From contig JACCRS010000255.1 in assembly GCA_013813435.1 (NCBI GenBank), positions 1 to 38,054 of the forward strand: DNA of 38,054 nt, given 5' to 3'. The notes beneath the pieces were generated by a model, which did no database searches, was not told the DNA's origin, and was given only the letters and a program-made list of their open reading frames with translations. This document shows positions 34,223 to 38,054 of the stretch, piece after piece (position 1 is the first letter of the stretch; every line of letters starts with the position of its first letter). This DNA is from Gemmatimonadales bacterium (GTDB lineage: Bacteria; Gemmatimonadota; Gemmatimonadetes; Gemmatimonadales; GWC2-71-9). A program made the position numbers and the translations under genes.

Positions 34223-35047
34223 ATGCGGGTGTATATCTCGGTTGATATGGAGGGAGTTGCCGGCGTCTCACACGAGGATCAGACCGACCCGGTAGAACCC
34301 CGCCATGCCGGAGAGTATAACAGGTTTCGCCGTCTCATGACCAACGAAGCCAACGCTGCAATCGCCGGCGCGCTCGATGCGGGTGCAAAAGCCGTCCTGG
34401 TGAACGACAGCCACTGGCTCATGCGCAATCTCCTTGCCGAAGAGCTGAACCCTGCGGCCGAGCTGTTGAGTGGCGGTCCGAAGCGCCTTTCGATGGTGGA
34501 AGGCATAGAATCGGGTTTCGATGCAGCAATGTTCATCGGGTATCATGCCCGGGCAGGTACGTGGAACGCCACGATCGATCACACTTACACCAGCCGGGTC
34601 TATGAGGCGCGGCTCAACGGCCAGCCGGTGGGAGAGCTCGCGTTGAACGCCGCTATGGCTGGAGTGCATGGAGTACCGGTAGCGCTGGTGAGTGGCGATC
34701 AGGCGCTGGCCGCGGAGGCACGGGCGCTGCTGGGCGACGCAATCGAAACAGTAGTTGTGAAGCAGGCGGTCGGGCGATTTGCGGCCAAGAGCCTGGCTCC
34801 GTCAGTGGCGTGCGAGAGGATACGCGCGGGAGCGCTGTCGGCGTTGGGTCGCAAGCACTCGCCGCTCAAGGTCTCTCCTCCGATTCGCCTCGAGGTGGAC
34901 TTTGCTCTCACCCAGATGGCCGACATGGCGGAGCTGGCGCCTGGTTCGGTGCGGCAGGGGGGACGGACAGTGAGTTATAGCGGAGATGACTACCGCGAGG
35001 TGTTTCGAGCCTGGCGCGCGATGTATAACCTGGCGGGAGTGGAGTAA
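34223..35047 (+). CDS. dppA: M55-family D-aminopeptidase
   Basis: 274 aa from ATG 34223, the same length as B. subtilis DppA; GGAG sits about 5 nt upstream. An ATG 15 nt earlier is also in frame. The metal ligands line up with the family: D8 and E10 (SVDMEG), H64 (NDSH), H108 (GYHARAG) and E138 (VGELA), with the likely catalytic His120. It releases N-terminal D-amino acids from short peptides. In B. subtilis dppA heads the dipeptide transporter operon; here the dpp-like transporter is on the same strand about 5 kb upstream, so a functional link is possible but not shown. The symbol follows the B. subtilis use and is unrelated to the binding-protein name. Confidence 0.92.
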   Translation: MRVYISVDMEGVAGVSHEDQTDPVEPRHAGEYNRFRRLMTNEANAAIAGALDAGAKAVLVNDSHWLMRNLLAEELNPAAELLSGGPKRLSMVEGIESGFDAAMFIGYHARAGTWNATIDHTYTSRVYEARLNGQPVGELALNAAMAGVHGVPVALVSGDQALAAEARALLGDAIETVVVKQAVGRFAAKSLAPSVACERIRAGALSALGRKHSPLKVSPPIRLEVDFALTQMADMAELAPGSVRQGGRTVSYSGDDYREVFRAWRAMYNLAGVE

Positions 35048-35086
35048 GAGGTGGAGCGAGTGAGCCCGGGAGCCGGCAGCCCCATT

Positions 35087-35643
35087 ATGTGGCGCAAGCT
35101 TAATACGCCGGGGCATGACGCTGCCACCTTTAGCGAACTGGAGGGCGGTGCCGAGCTTCGTGGGAGGCGGTCTTCCATGGCGACACTCGCCCGGTTGCGC
35201 TCACCACCCGTGCGCGCTGACGCTGCGTGGTACAGTACTGAAGGTACCGTTGAGGGTTGGTGCGGTAGCCGGCGGGTTAAGCTTCGGCTTCGGCGTGCCC
35301 GCGACGGTACTTGGACTTCAAACGGCGCGCTATGTGCCGCGGTGACCGGATGCGTGGATCTGGATCTCAGCTTTACCCGGCTACGAATCTGTTGCCGCTG
35401 AGACGTCTCGACCTGCAAGTGGGCTAGGCGGCTGAGGTCTGCTCCACATGGCTGGAGTGGCCGGCCGGGGTTCTCACACCACTGGTCCAGCGTTACGCCC
35501 GACGGTCTGTCACGGAGTACGCTTATGAGGCCGAACTGCCCAGCGCGGCCCGCTTCGTGGGGGTGCTGCGGGTGGAACCGCATGGGTGGGTGCGCGATTA
35601 TGCCGGTCTGTGGCAAGCGGAGACCCTGCGGGATGTAGATTGA
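35087..35643 (+). pseudogene. Broken gene for a putative glycolipid-binding protein (PF06475/DUF1089-like)
   Basis: The first part (from ATG 35087, IMWRKLNTPGHDAATFSELE, then VEGWCGSRRVKLRLRR and GCVDLDLSFT) fits the family. Reading in that frame hits a stop at 35399-35401. If one C is restored in the CCC run at 35376-35378 the family consensus resumes exactly (FTPATNLLPLRRLDLQVG), but a TAG at 35425-35427 then interrupts where the family has a Glu (GAG). After it the frame is open for 71 codons (WLEWPAGVLTPLVQRYARR ... WVRDYAGLWQ) to a TGA at 35641-35643. So there is one frameshift and one nonsense codon. Sequencing error is possible for the homopolymer, less so for both lesions. The final TGA overlaps the DUF488 ATG. 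Confidence 0.75.
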
Positions 35644-36182
35644 TGACAATGGATCTCTGCGTCTGGACCGTCGGACATTCCACTCGTACCGAGGCAGAGT
35701 TTCTCGATCTGCTCGTGGACCGTGGTATCGAAGCGGTGGCGGATGTCCGCCGCCACCCGGGGTCCCGCCGTTTGCCGCACTTTGGGAGTGACCTCCTCGC
35801 GACAAGCTTGCAGGCGCGTGGAATAGAGTATGTCTGGCTTCCGGGCTTGGGTGGACGGCGCCGCCCTGCCCCCGATTCGCCCAACACCGCGTGGCGCAGC
35901 CTATCCTTCCGGGGTTACGCCGACTACCTCCACACCGAGCCTTTTGCGGAGAGCCTCACCACCTTGATGAGCGTGGCTTGCGCGATGCGTACGGCAATCA
36001 TGTGTGCCGAGGCGCTCTGGTGGCGCTGTCACCGGGGGCTGATTGCCGACGTGCTCCGCTGGCAGGGATTGGAGGTCATACACATTCTCAGTCCGGGATC
36101 CAATACGCCACACCCTTACACGACCGCTGCCCGAATTGTTCGGGGGCGGCTGAGCTATGCCTCGGTGCCAGGTGCTGCTTAA
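35643..36182 (+). CDS. DUF488 domain protein
   Basis: 179 aa from ATG 35643, whose first base overlaps the preceding stop (TGATG). Signatures of the DUF488 family are VWTVGHSTR near the start, VADVRRHPGSRRLPHFG and MCAEALWWRCHRG with its conserved Cys and Cys-His-Arg. The biochemical role is unknown. The tight coupling to the broken glycolipid-binding-protein gene implies that the two were once an operon; DUF488 itself appears intact. Confidence 0.9.
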   Translation: MTMDLCVWTVGHSTRTEAEFLDLLVDRGIEAVADVRRHPGSRRLPHFGSDLLATSLQARGIEYVWLPGLGGRRRPAPDSPNTAWRSLSFRGYADYLHTEPFAESLTTLMSVACAMRTAIMCAEALWWRCHRGLIADVLRWQGLEVIHILSPGSNTPHPYTTAARIVRGRLSYASVPGAA

Positions 36183-36519
36183 TCGGCCGGTGCTCCGGTC
36201 GGCCCCGATACTGCTCCTGGTAGCATGCGCGCACTGGGAACCATATTCGATACCCGGCGCCGGAGGGCCGCTGGCCAGGCTGCCCTCAACGTTGCGCGTT
36301 ACCGCCGCGGAAAGCACTTCGAGCCAGGTAGTGGACCCTTACGTCAGTGCGGACACCTTGTATGGAACCTCTCGAGGCGATACGGTAGCCCATGCCCTGG
36401 GCACGATTCGCGCTCTCGAGCGCCAGCGGCTCGATCCCGGCCGGACAATCGCAGCGGTAGCGGGGGGCCTGGCTGTTTGGGTCACCTTGGCGTTTCTCGG
36501 CGGAGGACTGGACTACTAG
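36157..36519 (+). CDS. Small lipoprotein of unknown function
   Basis: 120 aa. The N-terminal hydrophobic segment ends in a lipobox (LLLVAC, Cys24). The mature part has LRVTAAES, VVDPYVSADTLYGTSRGD, a beta-strand-turn unit, and a hydrophobic C-terminal segment (AAVAGGLAVWVTLAFLGG) that may be a membrane helix. It overlaps DUF488 by 26 nt and lacks a clear ribosome-binding site. Its stop lies in a CTAG that also supplies the stop of the minus-strand Pro-rich ORF. No named family is recognised. Confidence 0.65.
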   Translation: MPRCQVLLNRPVLRSAPILLLVACAHWEPYSIPGAGGPLARLPSTLRVTAAESTSSQVVDPYVSADTLYGTSRGDTVAHALGTIRALERQRLDPGRTIAAVAGGLAVWVTLAFLGGGLDY

Positions 36520-36734
36520 CGCCAGGTCAAAGCGCCCCGAGGTGAGGGTCTGGGCTCCGGTGAGGGGGTTCGCAATGGCTCTGGCCGGGGCGACGGATCC
36601 GGAACCGGCATCGGCTCTGGGTCCGGGCGGCGGCCAGGGTCGCTCGGATCCGGATTCGGCATCGGATGGGGTTCGGGTTGAGGGACTCGCGCCCGGAGGT
36701 GGGCGGGTGCCTCGGGCAAACAATTGGGGAGCAT
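36516..36734 (-). CDS. Possible small Pro-rich protein (72 aa)
   Basis: From ATG 36734 the frame gives MLPNCLPEAPAHLRARVPQP, then repeated Pro-Asp/Glu-Pro units (PNPDPSDP, PDPEPMPVPDPSPRPEP). AGAGAGG lies 5 nt upstream of the ATG, the best argument for translation, and an A+T-rich stretch (36760-36780) lies further up. On the plus strand the same DNA would read as Gly/Ser-rich and has no start with a ribosome-binding site. Composition bias alone can produce such frames, so confidence is limited. The region is otherwise without a gene and is visibly repetitive. Confidence 0.4.
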   Translation of the reverse strand: MLPNCLPEAPAHLRARVPQPEPHPMPNPDPSDPGRRPDPEPMPVPDPSPRPEPLRTPSPEPRPSPRGALTWR

Positions 36735-36816
36735 CTCGACCTCTCTATGCTTGGGTCTGATCTATTTATTAAGCTACCAGGTTCGCGTCGGCCTCGACGC
36801 CACGAAAACTGTTAGC

Positions 36817-37314
36817 GTGAGGATCTGGATCGACGCAGACGCGGCGCCCAGGGACGTGAAGGAGCTGGTGTTCCGATCAGCCAAACGGTTGAACATCGAG
36901 ACGGTCCTGGTTGCAAACCAGCGGCTCCAGACCCCGCCCGGCAATCCGCTGGTGAGCGCGGTATGGGTCGACGGCGGGGCCGACGTCGCCGACCGGTACA
37001 TCGCGTCACATGCCGCTGCCGGCGATCTGGTAGTGACGCAGGATGTACCGCTGGCGGCGCAGCTCGTGCCTAATCAGGTTGCGGTCCTTGATCCACGCGG
37101 TCAGGAACACACGGCCGAGACCATCGGCGAGCGCCTCTCGGTGCGGGACTTTATGGAGCAGGCCCGCCTGGCGGGGGTTATCACGGGCGGCCCCCCGCCG
37201 TACGATTCCCGGGCTCGGCAGGCGTTCGCGGCTGCGCTGGAACGCGTCCTCTCTCGCCTGGTCCGGGATAGTGGCTCTGCCTCTAACAAAGCCGACATGT
37301 CGTCTGGACCATAA
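36817..37314 (+). CDS. YaiI/YqxD-family (UPF0178, DUF188) protein
   Basis: 165 aa from GTG 36817 (MRIWIDADAAPRDVKELVFR), the conserved N-terminus; the frame up to 36724 adds a hydrophobic stretch not seen in the family. The conserved acidic residues of the PIN-like fold are in WIDADA, VDGGADVADR and VTQDVPLAAQL. The family is predicted to be a nuclease-like fold, but function has not been established. Downstream the RLSVRDFMEQARLAG segment and a Gly/Pro loop complete the usual protein. Confidence 0.9.
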   Translation: MRIWIDADAAPRDVKELVFRSAKRLNIETVLVANQRLQTPPGNPLVSAVWVDGGADVADRYIASHAAAGDLVVTQDVPLAAQLVPNQVAVLDPRGQEHTAETIGERLSVRDFMEQARLAGVITGGPPPYDSRARQAFAAALERVLSRLVRDSGSASNKADMSSGP

Positions 37315-37377
37315 GACAGTGACCTGATCTGCATCGCTAATGGCCCTGAGCTCCGACGCTGTCCTGCGGAGGTACGC

Positions 37378-37641
37378 ATGGATGAAGACCTATCTGGCAT
37401 GTCACGCGAGCAACTCATCGACGAGGTTCACCGGCTCCGGCGTGGCATTCGCACGCATCGAGACAGTACCGGGGACGATCTTTGCTGGCATCATCCCGCG
37501 CTTTGGGGTCTTCTTCCCGAGAAGCAGGAACCACCCCCGGGAGTTCCCGTATGGCCGGACTTCATTCGAGGATGCATAAGGTATCGACAGTCGCTCGACG
37601 AACAGGCGCCTGGCGGGGTGCACCGGAACCGGGTCGGCTAG
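37378..37641 (+). CDS. Small protein of unknown function (87 aa)
   Basis: ATG 37378 has a strong GGAGGT 5 nt upstream. The sequence opens with MSREQLIDEVHRLRRGIRTH (predicted helix), then DLCWHHPALWGLLPEK, VPVWPDFIRGC and IRYRQSLDEQAP. The Trp-, His- and Pro-rich middle recalls small conserved proteins found across several phyla, but I know no function. It has no signal peptide or membrane segment. It lies between the YaiI-family gene and the carbonic anhydrase gene and may share a transcript with either. Confidence 0.7.
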   Translation: MDEDLSGMSREQLIDEVHRLRRGIRTHRDSTGDDLCWHHPALWGLLPEKQEPPPGVPVWPDFIRGCIRYRQSLDEQAPGGVHRNRVG

Positions 37642-37731
37642 CCGTTGGCACTTAAGTCGACTGCAATTGGACCGCCTTTGCACCGGCTGCCTGGTCGTCT
37701 CATCACGCCATGAATCGGAGACCGATATCGA

Positions 37732-38054
37732 ATGGTTTCAGCCCGCGAAGCACTCGAGCGGTTGCAAGAGGGCAACCTCCGATTCGCCTCGAATGTACGC
37801 GGCTCCGAGGCTTTTCTCAGCCCTAACCGTCGCGCAGCGCTGACGACTGGGCAGCAACCTTTCGCCATCATTCTTGGATGCTCCGATTCCCGCGTTCCGG
37901 CGGAGATTGTGTTCGATCAGGGCCTGGGGGACCTGTTCGTGATCCGGGTCGCCGGCAACATCGTCGCTCCCTCCCAGGTAGGCAGCGTCGAGTTCGCCGC
38001 CGCGCGTTACGAGACGCGGCTGGTTGTGGTCCTGGGCCACTCGCAGTGCGGGGC
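37732..38054 (+). CDS. Beta-class carbonic anhydrase, 3' part cut off by the window edge
   Basis: 107 codons are visible from ATG 37732. The zinc-binding residues of beta-carbonic anhydrases are present: Cys50 and the Asp52-Arg54 pair in CSDSR, then His103 and Cys106 in GHSQCG. The remaining helix-rich half of the roughly 200-aa enzyme lies beyond the window. It interconverts CO2 and bicarbonate. GGAG lies about 12 nt upstream, a little far. Confidence 0.93.
   Translation, partial: MVSAREALERLQEGNLRFASNVRGSEAFLSPNRRAALTTGQQPFAIILGCSDSRVPAEIVFDQGLGDLFVIRVAGNIVAPSQVGSVEFAAARYETRLVVVLGHSQCG

Noticed and set aside
1-38054. tRNA genes and CRISPR arrays
   Set aside because: Looked for T-loop GTTCRANYC with a matching acceptor stem and for regularly spaced repeats of 25-40 nt; found none.

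Overview
The window is high-GC, densely packed bacterial DNA, with GTG/TTG starts common and many 1-14 nt gene overlaps. The secreted Ig-like/TIM-barrel lipoprotein, the small Cys-lipoproteins and several family-level resemblances point to Gemmatimonadota or a close relative, probably an environmental or metagenomic contig. This assignment is inference from gene content; there is no rRNA in the window. I see no tRNA, CRISPR array, transposase, integrase or phage gene.

Layout. 1-2.4 kb: two minus-strand secreted proteins with Ig-like repeats (one cut by the left edge), with a clear terminator and a sigma70-type promoter. 2.7-5.9 kb: a GT4 glycosyltransferase and a glutamine-dependent asparagine synthetase that converge and overlap at their 3' ends, probably the edge of a surface-polysaccharide locus. 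5.9-12.5 kb: a minus-strand DNA-end-processing operon, herA-like ATPase, sbcD (Mre11-like), sbcC (Rad50-like) and a GNAT acetyltransferase. 12.7-19.7 kb: housekeeping genes, namely an ABC exporter, an aspartate-type aminotransferase with a small partner gene, a DEAD-box-like protein that has lost its ATPase motifs but kept a DbpA RNA-binding domain, HU, thymidine kinase and dephospho-CoA kinase.

19.7-29.4 kb: a long co-directional array of gcvH, a leader with an intrinsic terminator, gcvP (single-chain P protein), a LipM-type octanoyltransferase, and a complete dipeptide/oligopeptide ABC importer (binding protein, two permeases, two ATPases). GcvH is the usual substrate of LipM, so the first three genes work together: the lipoyl carrier, its decarboxylase and the enzyme that primes the carrier. 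gcvT is not in the window. 29.5-32.0 kb: a CsbD-like stress protein, a FliA/WhiG-family sigma factor and an HD-GYP response regulator whose phospho-acceptor Asp is replaced by Glu. 32.2-33.6 kb: a 59-aa ORF with a FlgM-like look, then RidA and PhzF-family genes in tight coupling. 33.7-38.05 kb: small lipoproteins, an M55 D-aminopeptidase, a broken glycolipid-binding-protein gene, DUF488, a YaiI-family protein, an 87-aa protein of unknown function and the start of a beta-carbonic anhydrase cut by the right edge.

I did not find an obvious new multi-gene defence or mobile system. The observations most worth following are the catalytically dead DEAD-box/DbpA protein, the hidden FlgM-like ORF near a FliA/WhiG sigma factor, the D-to-E receiver of the HD-GYP regulator, the HerA-Mre11-Rad50 operon with no NurA and an atypical HerA P-loop, and the terminator-bearing leader in front of gcvP.
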